Shown piece by piece: positions 43,389-53,542 of a DNA stretch of 64,000 nucleotides. The stretch spans positions 59,910-123,909 of the forward strand of contig NVTE01000006.1 in the NCBI GenBank assembly GCA_002401455.1, in the 5' to 3' direction. A program made the translations under genes and the position numbers. How positions within the stretch are numbered: the stretch's first letter is position 1; each line of letters starts with the position of its first letter. Under the pieces are notes generated by a model. That model did no database searches. It was not told the DNA's origin and saw only the letters and a list, made by a program, of their open reading frames with translations. This DNA comes from Alphaproteobacteria bacterium. Lineage in GTDB: Bacteria; Pseudomonadota; Alphaproteobacteria; Sphingomonadales; Emcibacteraceae.

Positions 43389-46067
43389 TCACGCGGACTT
43401 TTCGGTTTCAGGAGCCATGTTTAGCCTCTGGTAAAGATACCCGAGGCCCAACAGCGCACCGCCCAGTCCCATGAAGGACAAGGCCCGGGATATGCCTTCT
43501 AACTGGCTCATGTCAATCGCGAAGACTTTTACCACAACCACTCCCAACACCAGAAGGCCTGCTTTCCTGATTGTTGGATAGTGATATTTAAGACCCGCCA
43601 GCAGCAGGGCGATGGCATAGATAAGCCAGACTAGTGAATAGCCATATAACTCTCCGTCGAATGTGACTGCCGGGTTAATGCCATGAGGGTGAAAACCGTT
43701 ATAGACTTCAACGGATATCCAGAGCCATATGGCTAAAAAGGCGGTGAGGCCATAGAGATCTATGCTTCTGGGCTTGTTAGCACAGTGTGCGATATAGGCC
43801 TTGAGGCCATAAAGCAAGCCCGGGATGAGGAATTGCAACAGCTGCAAATTAAAGATCGGGATGGTGCCGACGTCTGGATTGTAGATAAAGACATTATTTA
43901 TCACACCACCGCCAATGACAAGACCGAACAGGGTGACCAGGGTCATGAAGCGTCTGAGTCGTCCCAGCAGCGCATCGTTGTTTTTCACTTCAAACCAGAA
44001 CAGCAGGCAGGTCGCCGCTGCCCAGTTAATGGTCTGTAGGGCGGTTTCCAATTCTGTTGGGTCTGACAATAACCGGTTGCCAGAGCTGAACAGAACCCGC
44101 AACTCAAGGGTGACAAATCCGACGGCCAGCAAGATGGCCCCGGCTTTCAGGGCCGACATCAGTCTGTCTTCTTCTCCGCCGTCCTGCCGAAACAGATGGG
44201 CGGCATAGGCGAATAACCCCGCCGTCAGGGCATAGCCGTAAAACAGCCAGTTGATCACCGGCAGGGGCTGTCCGCCACCATAGTCAAAGATGGAACCATT
44301 GAGAGTCAGGCGGATGAAGACAATACTGGCCAGCAGTAACGCCAGGGTGCGCAGGCCCCGGACCCCGGTCAGCCGCCAGATATGGCCGAGGGCGGCGATT
44401 TGCAGGGCGAGGGCGAAACTTAACCAGGCATCCCGCAGGACCATGGCAATGCCTAAGGAGATAGCCGTGGTCGCCCCGGCGGCATAGGCGGCGAGGGGCA
44501 CCAGGTTTTCAGGCTTATTGGCGGCACGGAGCCTGATCACGGCCAGGACAAAGAAGGCGGCCAGAATCACGGCGACAAAGGCAAACGTGAGGCTGGTGCC
44601 CCAGTCTTCTATGCGCCAGTAGGTGATGATCAGCATCAAGACCGGCACAATGGCCCCGAGGGACGCCCAGACATTCTGCCGCATCAGGGCTCCCAATCGC
44701 AGGTAAATGGCAAACCCTGTAACGCCGGTGAAAATCAAACCGGCGGCGAGGAATTTTTCCAGGCCGGGAGGGGCGGTCGGTGCCCAGGCGGTCTTAAGCT
44801 GGTCAAAGGGCACGAGCGAGGCGTTGAATTCGACCAGGTTGGGCACATGCCAGGTGGCGAACAGGAACAGGCCGCCGGCCAGCGCCATCATGCCGCCAAA
44901 ATCAGCCGCCGGACTCCGGTGGACGGCGTAGGCCTGGGCCAGGAGGCCAAGGGTCAGCAGGATCAGGCCCGTGGCACTGTAGTGATCCAAGCGGACCAGG
45001 CTGACCATTAGCAGGACGATGGTGATCATGACCCCGTCCGAAATATGGGTGATGACAGAGCCCTTTACCATGCCCTTGAAGCTGCGGTCGGTGAACCTGT
45101 CCGGACTGGCCCCGCTGAGCAGCGCCGCGTTGAGGATACCCAGAAGCACCAGATAGCTGCCGACTGGGATAATATCGCCCATGGTCCAGTTGGTGGGAAT
45201 CCAGATGACCACCCACATCAGGGCCAGAACCAGGGTCGTGGCCGCCACATCGGTCCAGGCTTTCTGGCGTGAGACCCAGAGGCTGGCGGTGATGATCACC
45301 ACCAGATAGGGGAACAGTCCCCAGGCGCTGGGCGAACCCGTAGTAACAAGAGCTGGCACAATGATGCCGCCAATCAGCCCCAGGTAAGCAAAGAAGCGTC
45401 CCTGATACCAGGCCAGACCTGAGGCGACAAAGGACAGAAGGGCCAGAGCGATGAAGGCCCCGAGGGCGGGCAGCAATTCATACAGCGCATAGGAAGCATA
45501 AATGGCAGCAAAGGCGGAAAATAATCCGGCGGCGGATATGGCGCTCGGCAGATAATCGGGGTCGCCTTTTAACACTTCAAAATTAGTGCGTTTCTGGCGG
45601 AGAATTTCCCCGCCAACGGTCAGGACAATACCCAGGGTAAAGCCAAAACTGACCCGGATCAGCGGGCTGAGCAAGCCGGCATCAATGGAATATTTAACCA
45701 GAAAACCCCCGCCGAGCGCAATGGCCAGTCCGCCAACCCAGACCATCCAGCGGGATGACAGGCTTTCCTCAAGGTTCCTGAGGGTGGTTGCGGACTTGGT
45801 TTTTTGGGGGGCTTTGGCGACTGTTGGCTGGGGTTCGGGCGGATGTGATTCAACGCTTTCGGGCGGCGTGGTGTCTTCCGCTACCGGTTTTTCAGGCTCA
45901 GGATATGGTTTTGGCTGAGGGGATTTTTTCTTGTTAGCCTCAGGAGAATATCGGGCCAAAGCCCTTTCAAGGGCATCGACCTTTGTCTGAAGAGCATTTT
46001 GTTCTTTATTAATTTTAAAAACAAATATTCCAAGGACGGCGGTCAGGAAAAGCCAAAGTAAACCCAT
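43389..46067 (-). CDS. large polytopic DUF2339 membrane protein
   Basis: An 892-residue protein with the start at ATG 46067, 9 bases after GGAGA; the frame is open to a TTG at 46073. One N-terminal helix is followed by a coiled-coil-like stretch, a Pro/Glu/Lys-rich linker (about 48-95), and then more than twenty hydrophobic segments. SSRWMVWVGGLAIALGGGFLVKYSI is the DUF2339 signature region. Function of the family is unknown. The size and many helices suggest a scaffold or transporter-like role, but nothing visible defines it. Confidence 0.8.
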   Translation of the reverse strand: MGLLWLFLTAVLGIFVFKINKEQNALQTKVDALERALARYSPEANKKKSPQPKPYPEPEKPVAEDTTPPESVESHPPEPQPTVAKAPQKTKSATTLRNLEESLSSRWMVWVGGLAIALGGGFLVKYSIDAGLLSPLIRVSFGFTLGIVLTVGGEILRQKRTNFEVLKGDPDYLPSAISAAGLFSAFAAIYASYALYELLPALGAFIALALLSFVASGLAWYQGRFFAYLGLIGGIIVPALVTTGSPSAWGLFPYLVVIITASLWVSRQKAWTDVAATTLVLALMWVVIWIPTNWTMGDIIPVGSYLVLLGILNAALLSGASPDRFTDRSFKGMVKGSVITHISDGVMITIVLLMVSLVRLDHYSATGLILLTLGLLAQAYAVHRSPAADFGGMMALAGGLFLFATWHVPNLVEFNASLVPFDQLKTAWAPTAPPGLEKFLAAGLIFTGVTGFAIYLRLGALMRQNVWASLGAIVPVLMLIITYWRIEDWGTSLTFAFVAVILAAFFVLAVIRLRAANKPENLVPLAAYAAGATTAISLGIAMVLRDAWLSFALALQIAALGHIWRLTGVRGLRTLALLLASIVFIRLTLNGSIFDYGGGQPLPVINWLFYGYALTAGLFAYAAHLFRQDGGEEDRLMSALKAGAILLAVGFVTLELRVLFSSGNRLLSDPTELETALQTINWAAATCLLFWFEVKNNDALLGRLRRFMTLVTLFGLVIGGGVINNVFIYNPDVGTIPIFNLQLLQFLIPGLLYGLKAYIAHCANKPRSIDLYGLTAFLAIWLWISVEVYNGFHPHGINPAVTFDGELYGYSLVWLIYAIALLLAGLKYHYPTIRKAGLLVLGVVVVKVFAIDMSQLEGISRALSFMGLGGALLGLGYLYQRLNMAPETEKSA

Positions 46068-46145
46068 ATTCAATTCTCCAATTAACGTAAGTCTGTCCGC
46101 TTTTGGTATTAAACGATAGAAAATGAAGTTGTGAAAGTTCTAACT

Positions 46146-46586
46146 TTATTCATTTTTCTGCCTCTGTGTCCATATTTGTTTTGTCCCGATGCTGTAAGAA
46201 ACCCCGTAGGCTAGGCAAATGAATGAACTCCAAATCAGGAAATTATCTAACACTTCTGGCATAAAAAAATAGGCCGGGATAATCACTAGGCCTCGAATAA
46301 GATAAATCATTGATATGAGAGTAAGACCGAGTTTTAATAAGGGCAGCTTGCGGATAATACCCGCCCCCGAAAAGGCATAAAGCGCCCATGTAAAGAGAAT
46401 TATCGCAATGCCGGAAGTGATAATAGGGGGATACCACGACCCTGCCTCAGCCATGACAGCCATTTCTTCACCTGCGCCAAAAAAGCGGTACCAATCGGGG
46501 CCGCCAATGATGATGGCAACATGAAGAAGCGCAGCAATGACACTTAACATGCCACCAAAGATTAGGGGTTTATTGATTGTTGTCAT
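46146..46586 (-). CDS. hypothetical small membrane protein
   Basis: A 146-residue protein from ATG 46586 (the frame is open to 46634, but that part overlaps the next gene). Four hydrophobic helices are predicted near 8-28, 50-70, 80-105 and 112-135, with GGPDWYRFFGAGEEMA in the first loop. I do not recognise a characterised family. It starts 12 bases downstream of another small membrane-protein gene on the same strand, so the two form a probable operon and perhaps a complex. Confidence 0.65.
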   Translation of the reverse strand: MTTINKPLIFGGMLSVIAALLHVAIIIGGPDWYRFFGAGEEMAVMAEAGSWYPPIITSGIAIILFTWALYAFSGAGIIRKLPLLKLGLTLISMIYLIRGLVIIPAYFFMPEVLDNFLIWSSFICLAYGVSYSIGTKQIWTQRQKNE

Positions 46587-46597
46587 GGTTTTAATCC

Positions 46598-47008
46598 TTA
46601 AACGCTGAGTTCTATCGCCGCCCCAATAAAGCACAGGGTTGAGACTAGAATGCCGATAAAGGGTATTTTGAACCAGTATTTTTTTGCCAGATATAGATAC
46701 GACAGGCTAACCCCTACAGGAAGCCATGAAAACCAGAGGCTTTCCTCAATGATTGTGAAATGTGACATGGCCAGGGGGATATAAAATGCGGGGACAAGTA
46801 GAGCGCCCAAACTATGGCTGGCATTAAAGCCGACCCATGCCTTCCAAATTGTCGTTTCCTTGGTCAGGACGGGCGAGATGCCTTCCATGGCTTCCTTTAC
46901 GGACAGGTTATAGGGGGTAAATTTATTGGTGGCGAAGGTATAAAACAAATGCACAGCCCCCAATAAACCGAATATACTTGCCGCTATTATAATTAAAATC
47001 TGTGCCAT
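46598..47008 (-). CDS. hypothetical small membrane protein (possibly LIC_13387-like)
   Basis: A 136-residue protein with four hydrophobic helices, a first loop FATNKFTPYNLSVKEAMEG and the distinctive WKAWVGFNASHSLGALL at the second helix. This last motif reminds me of the uncharacterised LIC_13387 family, but I cannot confirm it. It precedes the other small membrane-protein gene by 12 bases. The region is slightly AT-richer than its surroundings. Confidence 0.65.
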   Translation of the reverse strand: MAQILIIIAASIFGLLGAVHLFYTFATNKFTPYNLSVKEAMEGISPVLTKETTIWKAWVGFNASHSLGALLVPAFYIPLAMSHFTIIEESLWFSWLPVGVSLSYLYLAKKYWFKIPFIGILVSTLCFIGAAIELSV

Positions 47009-47181
47009 TTTGTCCTTCCCCTGTCAGATCTGTGATCATTGTTATAGGAACTATGGCTGAATTTATAAGTTATTTCCGTCTGTTATTCAATGGTTGGCAA
47101 AAGGGGCAGGGAGTTGGGGATAAGCCTAACATCACTTTATCCTCTGGTAAAACCCAGTTGAAACAATTTATCCCGCAGTCG

Positions 47182-47850
47182 TTATTTCATCGTGCGTTTA
47201 AACAGGCGAATGGTAGGTTTGATCAGGGGGCGATATAAATAGCGCAATATCCAGCCTGGGACCGAACCGCTGCGTTCCTCATAGGCGACGCGCCCCCGGG
47301 GGTGGCCCATAAACTTAAATGCCGGAGCGACATATTTACTGTCATCCGACCAAAATTCAACGGTTGTAATGTGTTTTACACTTTTGCTGCCATAGTGAGC
47401 AGGCGCGAGGAGACGCAGTGGCGCGCCATGTGCAGCGCATAAGGCTTCACCGTCCAAAGTATCGGCGAGCAACACATCATCGCCGAGTAAATCTTCGAGG
47501 GGCAGAATGGCCCGGTAGCCATCGGTACTTTTAAGAATGACAAAGGTGGCATCGGCATGGGGCTTGGCGTCGGGCTTTATGATCTTTTCATAGACGTCCC
47601 TGAAGCGATAGCCGCGCCATTCCAAACCACATTTGGACCAGCTGGTAACGCAATGAAAATCACTCACCTGCGTCACCCGGGGCAGGGAGGCGAGGTTTTC
47701 AGCATCGAGCGTTAAGGGGGTGTCCACATCGCCCCTAATGCGCAAAGACAAAGGCTCACGTTCAGCTTTGTAGCGATCGGCGTATTTCGTCAGGCCAAAG
47801 CGGGGAAAATCTTCGATTTCAAATTGACCGGGCGGCAACATTTTCTGCAT
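47182..47850 (-). CDS. molybdopterin-dependent oxidoreductase, sulfite-oxidase type
   Basis: A 222-residue protein with the sulfite-oxidase molybdopterin fold. DFHCVTSWSKCGLEWRG carries the Cys67 that ligates molybdenum; ILPLEDLLGDDVLLA and GAPLRLLAPAHYGSKSVKHI are family motifs. There is no twin-arginine or Sec signal, so it is probably cytoplasmic, unlike MsrP (YedY). The small size matches stand-alone domain proteins of unknown substrate. A separate haem or membrane subunit is not encoded nearby. Confidence 0.85.
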   Translation of the reverse strand: MQKMLPPGQFEIEDFPRFGLTKYADRYKAEREPLSLRIRGDVDTPLTLDAENLASLPRVTQVSDFHCVTSWSKCGLEWRGYRFRDVYEKIIKPDAKPHADATFVILKSTDGYRAILPLEDLLGDDVLLADTLDGEALCAAHGAPLRLLAPAHYGSKSVKHITTVEFWSDDSKYVAPAFKFMGHPRGRVAYEERSGSVPGWILRYLYRPLIKPTIRLFKRTMK

Positions 47851-47974
47851 AATTCACTCCATTCATATGATGAAATAAAACAAAACGACCGTTTGACCGT
47901 ATCATTTAAATTCCAATAAACACATTGGTTTCTGAGATGTTTTTTCAGATTTATGATGTCTCCTGAGAATTTTA

Positions 47975-48049
47975 TATAATATTCGCTTGACCTTAAATAA
48001 TTCATCTCTATGTTCAGCGGCGGGCTATCCCTCCCCAACGGGGGACGCT
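47975..48049 (+). promoter_or_regulatory. serC leader: promoter -10 box and structured 5' UTR
   Basis: A perfect TATAAT (47975-47980) lies 95 bases before the serC ATG, with a weak upstream box. Downstream, 48016-48049 can fold into a compact structure: AGCG/CGCT closing pairs around a TCCCC-AACG-GGGGA hairpin. Rfam has an alphaproteobacterial serC leader motif, and this may be an example; I cannot verify the match by eye. An AAGGAGTAGGAG ribosome-binding site follows. Confidence 0.45.
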
Positions 48050-48074
48050 TATTCTGCAAGGAGTAGGAGATAAA

Positions 48075-49232
48075 ATGAAACCTTTACAGAAACCAGCGAA
48101 TCCGCTGTTTTCGTCAGGTCCGTGCGCTAAACGCCCGGGCTGGACGATCAAGAATTTAGAAAACGCACCTTTGGGTCGTTCTCATCGTGCCAAAATTGGT
48201 AAATCCCGTCTTAAAGAAGCTATCGACCATACTGCGTCCATTTTAGGATTGCCAGAAGGTTACCGCGTGGGCATCGTGCCAGGTTCCGATACCGGGGCCG
48301 TGGAAATGGCGCTCTGGTCCATGCTCGGCGCTCGCGGCGTTGATATGCTGGCGTGGGAAAGTTTCGGCGCTGGCTGGATCACCGATATCACCAAACAACT
48401 GAAGCTGGACGACGTCCGCAGCCTGACCGCCGATTATGGCGACCTGCCGGACCTGAGCAAAGTCGATCCGGCCCGTGACGTTGTCTTCACCTGGAACGGC
48501 ACTACATCCGGTGTCAAAGTCCCCAATGCCGACTGGATCAGTGATGACCGGGCAGGGCTGACCATCTGTGATGCGACTTCTGCGGCTTTTGCCATGGACC
48601 TTCCGTGGGACAAGCTGGATGTGACCACTTTCTCCTGGCAGAAAGTATTGGGCGGCGAAGCGGCTCATGGGATCATCATCCTCAGCCCGCGTGCTGTGGA
48701 ACGTCTGGAAAGCTATACGCCATCCTGGCCTTTGCCGAAAATCTTCCGCCTGACCAAAAATGGCAAGCTGATCGAAGGTATCTTCTCTGGCGCGACCATC
48801 AACACCCCGTCCATGCTGTGTGTCGAAGACTATCTTGATGCTCTGAACTGGGCGGAAAGCATTGGCGGTCTTCGGGGTTTGATTGCAAAATCAGAAGAAA
48901 ACCTTGGGGTTCTTCGTGACTGGGCAGCGCGTACCGATTGGGTACAGTTCCTGGCCAATGATGCGGCGACTGTGTCCAACACGTCTGTCTGCTTCAAGAT
49001 TGTGGCGCCATGGTTCACTGACCTTGAGCCAGCGGATCAGGCAGCAGCAGCCAAGAAAATGGCGACGATGCTCGACGATGAAGGCGCAGCCTATGATATT
49101 GGCGCTTACCGTGATGCGCCGGCTGGACTTCGTATCTGGGCTGGTTCCACCATCGAAGCCTCTAATCTGTCGGCCCTTGTGCCCTGGCTCGATTGGGCCT
49201 ACGAGCAAGTCAAAGCCACATATACATCATAA
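48075..49232 (+). CDS. serC: phosphoserine transaminase
   Basis: PLP enzyme that converts 3-phosphohydroxypyruvate and glutamate to phosphoserine, and also acts in the pyridoxal pathway. It has 385 residues, the long alphaproteobacterial form. The PLP Lys is Lys190 in [16 protein letters not shown], with [13 protein letters not shown] and [14 protein letters not shown] before it. An AAGGAGTAGGAG ribosome-binding site precedes the ATG. serA follows after 29 bases in the same direction and catalyses the preceding step. Confidence 0.97.
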   Translation: MKPLQKPANPLFSSGPCAKRPGWTIKNLENAPLGRSHRAKIGKSRLKEAIDHTASILGLPEGYRVGIVPGSDTGAVEMALWSMLGARGVDMLAWESFGAGWITDITKQLKLDDVRSLTADYGDLPDLSKVDPARDVVFTWNGTTSGVKVPNADWISDDRAGLTICDATSAAFAMDLPWDKLDVTTFSWQKVLGGEAAHGIIILSPRAVERLESYTPSWPLPKIFRLTKNGKLIEGIFSGATINTPSMLCVEDYLDALNWAESIGGLRGLIAKSEENLGVLRDWAARTDWVQFLANDAATVSNTSVCFKIVAPWFTDLEPADQAAAAKKMATMLDDEGAAYDIGAYRDAPAGLRIWAGSTIEASNLSALVPWLDWAYEQVKATYTS

Positions 49233-49261
49233 TTCTAGATTTTTAAGGAAGGTTCCTGAAA

Positions 49262-50839
49262 ATGGTAAAAGTACTTATTTCTGATAAGTTAAGCCCGCTG
49301 GCGAAAGAAATTTTCGAAAACCGCGGCATCGAAGTTGACCAAATTGTTGGTCTGACCCCTGAACAGCTGATCGAAGCCATCCCGCGTTATGACGGTCTGG
49401 CCATTCGTTCCGCCACCAAAGTAACCCAGGCTGTGCTTGATGCCGCCACCAACCTGAAGGTTGTTGGCCGGGCCGGTATCGGGGTTGACAATGTTGACAT
49501 CCCCTCTGCCACCAGCCGCGGTGTGGTCGTCATGAATACGCCTTTTGGTAATAGCATTACCACGGCAGAGCATGCTATCGCCATGATGTTTGCTGTCGCC
49601 CGTCAGATTCCTTTGGCCAACGAAAGCACACATGCCGGCAAATGGGAAAAATCCCGTTTCATGGGTGTTGAGCTGACGTCTAAAGTCCTCGGCATCATCG
49701 GCTGTGGTAACATTGGGGCCATCGCCGCTGAGCGGGCTCTTGGTCTTAAAATGAAGGTCATCGCTTTTGATCCTTATCTGTCCGTTGAACGGGCTGAAGA
49801 GATCGGTGTTGAGAAAGTGGAGCTGGATGATCTCCTGCACCGCGCTGACTTCATCACCCTGCATACGCCACTGACTGACAGCACCCGCGGAATTCTGAAT
49901 GCCGAGGCTTTCGCTAAGATGAAAGACGGCGTGCGGATCATCAACTGTGCCCGTGGCGGCCTGATTGACGAAGCGGCCCTGTTGGTCGCTTTAAATAATG
50001 GCAAGGTTGCCGGTGTGGCGCTTGATGTGTTCGCCGTTGAGCCTGCCAAGGAAAATCCTTTGTTTGGTCATGAAAAAGTTGTGGCAACACCGCATCTTGG
50101 TGCCTCCACTTCGGAAGCCCAGGTTAATGTGGCGGTCCAGGTTGCTGAACAGATGGCTGATTACCTTCTGGACGGTGCCGTGACCAACGCGCTGAACATG
50201 CCGTCCGTGTCTGCGGAAGAATCAATTCGTCTGAGCCCCTATATGGACCTCGCCAAGCAGATCGGTAGTTTTGCCGGTCAGTTGACCGAGCATGCCCTGC
50301 AGAGCATCCAGATCGAATATCAAGGTGATGTGACCGAGCTTAATACCCGGCCACTGACCGCGATTGTGGTTGAAGGCCTGCTGCGGCCGCTGATGGATTG
50401 TGTCAATATGGTCAATGCCCTGTCTGTGGCTAAAGAACGCGACATTGATATTGTCGAGACCCGTCACGATTCCGCTGGTGACTATAATACCTTTATCAAG
50501 GTCACCGTCACCACTGATAAACAGGTGCGCAGCGTTGCTGGTACTCTGTTCGCTGACAAGCGCCCGCGCATCGTCAGTGTCAAAGACATCATGGTGGAAG
50601 CTGAACTGACGCCAAACATGCTGTATGTGTCCAACGATGATCTGCCCGGATTTATCGGTGCCCTGGGGACAACCCTTGGCGCGGCCGGTCTGAACATCGC
50701 GACCTTCAGCCTGGGTCGGGCCGAAGAAGGCGGCGAAGCGATTGCCCTGGTGGCCATTGATGCGCCGGCCAATGAGGCGACAGTTGCCGCCGTGCAGGCC
50801 CTGCCTCATGTGAAACAGGTCAAAGCGCTGAATTTCTAG
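49262..50839 (+). CDS. serA: D-3-phosphoglycerate dehydrogenase
   Basis: NAD-dependent oxidation of 3-phosphoglycerate, the first step of serine synthesis. The 525-residue long form has an N-terminal catalytic split domain, a Rossmann domain with GIIGCGNIGAIAAERALG, the conserved VGRAGIGVDNVDI, catalytic Arg/Glu/His around INCARGGLIDE and TPHLGASTSEAQ, an intervening ASB domain, and a C-terminal ACT domain from about 453, the likely site of serine regulation. Ribosome-binding site GGAAGG. Ends at a clear terminator. Confidence 0.98.
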   Translation: MVKVLISDKLSPLAKEIFENRGIEVDQIVGLTPEQLIEAIPRYDGLAIRSATKVTQAVLDAATNLKVVGRAGIGVDNVDIPSATSRGVVVMNTPFGNSITTAEHAIAMMFAVARQIPLANESTHAGKWEKSRFMGVELTSKVLGIIGCGNIGAIAAERALGLKMKVIAFDPYLSVERAEEIGVEKVELDDLLHRADFITLHTPLTDSTRGILNAEAFAKMKDGVRIINCARGGLIDEAALLVALNNGKVAGVALDVFAVEPAKENPLFGHEKVVATPHLGASTSEAQVNVAVQVAEQMADYLLDGAVTNALNMPSVSAEESIRLSPYMDLAKQIGSFAGQLTEHALQSIQIEYQGDVTELNTRPLTAIVVEGLLRPLMDCVNMVNALSVAKERDIDIVETRHDSAGDYNTFIKVTVTTDKQVRSVAGTLFADKRPRIVSVKDIMVEAELTPNMLYVSNDDLPGFIGALGTTLGAAGLNIATFSLGRAEEGGEAIALVAIDAPANEATVAAVQALPHVKQVKALNF

Positions 50840-50861
50840 CCCTGACTGACATAATTTTCTG

Positions 50862-50900
50862 AAAAGAGGCCGTTTCGTTAAAGAGATGGCCTCTTTTTTT
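50862..50900 (+). terminator. intrinsic terminator of serC-serA
   Basis: AAAAGAGGCC (50862-50871) pairs with GGCCTCTTTT (50888-50897) around a 16-base loop, followed by further T. Located 23 bases after the serA stop. Good intrinsic terminator. Confidence 0.88.
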
Positions 50901-50920
50901 GTCTGGAAGGTGGGTCCTAA

Positions 50921-50949
50921 TTGACTGAATAGAATAGCTGATATATAAG
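50921..50949 (+). promoter_or_regulatory. sigma70-type promoter of hisZ-purA
   Basis: TTGACT (50921-50926), 17-base spacer, TATAAG (50944-50949), each 5 of 6 to the consensus. It lies just after the serA terminator and 40 bases before hisZ. Confidence 0.75.
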
Positions 50950-50988
50950 CACGGCGGTGTTGACTAAAAACACATAAATGGACGTGAT

Positions 50989-52155
50989 ATGCCTGATACA
51001 GACTATGAACCAAACCAGATAGCTCTTCTGCCCGAAGGCCTGCATGATACGCTGGCTGCCGAGGCCGAATATGAAGCCGAAATCGTCGAGAAACTCCGCC
51101 AGTGTTTTGCCAGTTATGGCTATGAGCGGGTTGTCCCGCCGCTGCTGGAATTTGAGGAAAGCCTGTTGAGTGGCCCGGGCAAGGCCCAGTCCCGGAATAT
51201 GTTCCGGGTGATGGACCCTGTGAGCCAGCGCATGATGGCGGTGCGTACCGATATGACCGGACAGATTGCCCGGATCGCCCGGTCGCGTCTGAATAATTCA
51301 CCGCGGCCTCTGCGCCTGAGTTATTCCGGCGATGTGCTCCGGGTGCGCGGCACCCAATTGCGTCCGGAACGGGAATTCAAGCAGGCCGGTGTCGAACTGA
51401 TCGGTACGGACAGTCCGGAAGCCTACGTTGAAATTATTCTGCTGGCCCGGGACGTTTTGTCCACGGTTGGGGTGACCAATGCCAGTATTGACCTGACCAT
51501 GCCCTTGCTGGTGCCGGCAATCTGTCGGGGCCTTGGGCTGGATAAGGATCGGTCCAAAATGGTTCGCCATGCCCTGAATGCCAAGGATATGGGGGCGCTT
51601 GATAATCTGGACGGTGAGATCGGCGAAATCAGCCGGAAATTATTATCCGCCGCAGGATCAGCCGACAAGGCGATGAAAATCATCGGTGGCCTGTCCTTGC
51701 CCGCAGAAGCCCAGATCATGTGTGACGAACTTAAACTTCTGGTGTCGCGGCTGAAGCAAGTCGCTCCGGAGCTGAGCATCACTATTGATCCCGGTGAATA
51801 TACCGGCTTTGAATTCCAAACCGGCATTGGTTTTTCGCTTTTTGTTCGGGGTGTGCGGGGTGAACTTGGGCGCGGTGGCCGTTATCCGATCGGTGGGGCC
51901 GAGGACAGTGAGCCGGCAACAGGTTTTTCCCTCTATCTGGACAGCCTGATGCGGGCCTTGCCGGAGATGGCAGAGATCAAATATATATATTGCCCGTTCG
52001 GCATGAGCCTGGACGCGTTAAGAGATTTACGCCAGGAAGGGTACCGCACCATTTGCGGGCTTGAGGCAGTTGAGAATGACCTGGCGGAAGCCCGGCGACT
52101 GAATTGTCGCCATATCTGGCAGTCAGACAAAGTAACAGAGATTTTGAAAGGTTAA
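50989..52155 (+). CDS. hisZ: ATP phosphoribosyltransferase regulatory subunit
   Basis: HisRS-like paralogue that combines with short-form HisG to make an active, histidine-regulated ATP phosphoribosyltransferase. The 388-residue protein shows class II synthetase-like segments: [20 protein letters not shown], a motif 2-like [17 protein letters not shown], and GRGGRYP in the C-terminal half. The anticodon-binding domain of true HisRS is absent. purA follows 4 bases later. hisG is not in the window. Confidence 0.93.
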   Translation: MPDTDYEPNQIALLPEGLHDTLAAEAEYEAEIVEKLRQCFASYGYERVVPPLLEFEESLLSGPGKAQSRNMFRVMDPVSQRMMAVRTDMTGQIARIARSRLNNSPRPLRLSYSGDVLRVRGTQLRPEREFKQAGVELIGTDSPEAYVEIILLARDVLSTVGVTNASIDLTMPLLVPAICRGLGLDKDRSKMVRHALNAKDMGALDNLDGEIGEISRKLLSAAGSADKAMKIIGGLSLPAEAQIMCDELKLLVSRLKQVAPELSITIDPGEYTGFEFQTGIGFSLFVRGVRGELGRGGRYPIGGAEDSEPATGFSLYLDSLMRALPEMAEIKYIYCPFGMSLDALRDLRQEGYRTICGLEAVENDLAEARRLNCRHIWQSDKVTEILKG

Positions 52156-52159
52156 AATT

Positions 52160-53467
52160 GTGGCAAATGTGGTCGTAGTCGGTTCCCAATGGGGCGATGA
52201 AGGTAAAGGCAAGATTGTTGACTGGTTATCAGAACGGGCCGACGTGGTGGTGCGTTTTCAGGGGGGCCATAATGCGGGTCATACCCTGGTCATTGATGGC
52301 AAGGTTTATAAGCTGAGCCTATTGCCGTCCGGTATTGTTCGCGGTGGAAAATACTCTGTGATCGGTAACGGTGTTGTGGTTGACCCCTGGGCATTGCTCA
52401 AGGAAATTGATCTGCTCCGGTCCCAGGGGGCAGATGTGACCTCTGATAACCTGATGGTGGCGGAAAATTGTGCGCTGATCCTGCCCTTGCATGGTGAGCT
52501 CGACGCGATTCGTGAAGATGCGGCAAACCTCTGCACCAAGGGCGGTCCAAAGATTGGCACCACCCGACGCGGTATTGGGCCAGCTTACGAGGATAAAGTC
52601 GCCCGTCGGGCGCTCCGGGCCTGTGACCTTAAATCTGATGAAGCCATCGAAGCCCGGGTAGACGTTCTGCTCGGCCATCATAACCCGCTGCGGCGTGGTC
52701 TGGGCGTTGCGGAAATTGACCGGGAAGAGATGATTGCCAAAATCAAGGAAATCGCCCCGAAAATTACGCCTTATCTTGGCGCAAGCTGGCGGGTTCTGGA
52801 TAAAATGCGTCATGAGCGAAAACGCATCCTGTTTGAAGGTGCGCAAGGGATCATGCTGGATATCGACCATGGGACTTATCCCTATGTCACCTCATCTAAT
52901 ACCATCTCGGCCCAGGCCGCTGGTGGCAGTGGTGTCGGGGCCAGAACCCTGGATTATGTCCTGGGCATTACCAAAGCCTATACCACCCGGGTTGGCGAAG
53001 GTCCGTTCCCGACAGAATTATTTGATGACGTAGGCAAAGGTCTTGGCGAACGGGGTCATGAATTTGGCACCGTCACCGGTCGTAGCCGCCGCTGTGGTTA
53101 TTTTGATGCGGTTATGGTCCGTCAGGCGATGAAGATTGGCGGTATCTCTGGTATTGCCCTGACCAAGCTTGATGTATTGGACGGTATGGACGAACTTAAG
53201 GTTTGTGTTGCCTATGATCTGGACGGGGAAACAATCGATTATTTCCCGGCGTCGACAGAAGATCAGGCGCGGGTTAAGCCGATTTATGAAACCCTGGAAG
53301 GCTGGAGTGACAGCACTTACGGGGCACGTAGTTGGGTCGATCTGCCGGCAACGGCGATCAAATATATCCGCCGTATTGAAGAGCTGATTGAAACACCGGT
53401 TGCGATGTTGTCCACCAGCCCGGAGCGGGAAGACACCATCTTGGTTCAGGACCCGTTTGAAGATTGA
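52160..53467 (+). CDS. purA: adenylosuccinate synthetase
   Basis: GTP-dependent conversion of IMP and aspartate to adenylosuccinate, the first step to AMP. It has 435 residues starting at GTG 52160, 4 bases after hisZ. The N-terminal [16 protein letters not shown] contains the catalytic Asp and P-loop; [24 protein letters not shown] and [20 protein letters not shown] are family signatures. Pairing with hisZ is a recurrent alphaproteobacterial arrangement. A strong terminator follows. Confidence 0.98.
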   Translation: MANVVVVGSQWGDEGKGKIVDWLSERADVVVRFQGGHNAGHTLVIDGKVYKLSLLPSGIVRGGKYSVIGNGVVVDPWALLKEIDLLRSQGADVTSDNLMVAENCALILPLHGELDAIREDAANLCTKGGPKIGTTRRGIGPAYEDKVARRALRACDLKSDEAIEARVDVLLGHHNPLRRGLGVAEIDREEMIAKIKEIAPKITPYLGASWRVLDKMRHERKRILFEGAQGIMLDIDHGTYPYVTSSNTISAQAAGGSGVGARTLDYVLGITKAYTTRVGEGPFPTELFDDVGKGLGERGHEFGTVTGRSRRCGYFDAVMVRQAMKIGGISGIALTKLDVLDGMDELKVCVAYDLDGETIDYFPASTEDQARVKPIYETLEGWSDSTYGARSWVDLPATAIKYIRRIEELIETPVAMLSTSPEREDTILVQDPFED

Positions 53468-53490
53468 GTTTTCTGAAGGTTCAGAAATGA

Positions 53491-53522
53491 AAAACGGCGC
53501 TTCATTCAAGCGCCGTTTTTTT
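53491..53522 (+). terminator. intrinsic terminator of hisZ-purA
   Basis: AAAACGGCGCTT and AAGCGCCGTTTT form a 12-bp perfect stem with a five-base CATTC loop, followed by T-rich sequence; the A-tract on the other side could also serve the convergent VOC gene. Confidence 0.93.
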
Positions 53523-53542
53523 ATGTCTTTCCTTGATAAATC

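Noticed and set aside
50222-51301. A 359-codon open frame on the minus strand across the serA end and hisZ start
   Set aside because: It crosses a strong terminator and promoter and two certain genes; composition is that of an antisense shadow.
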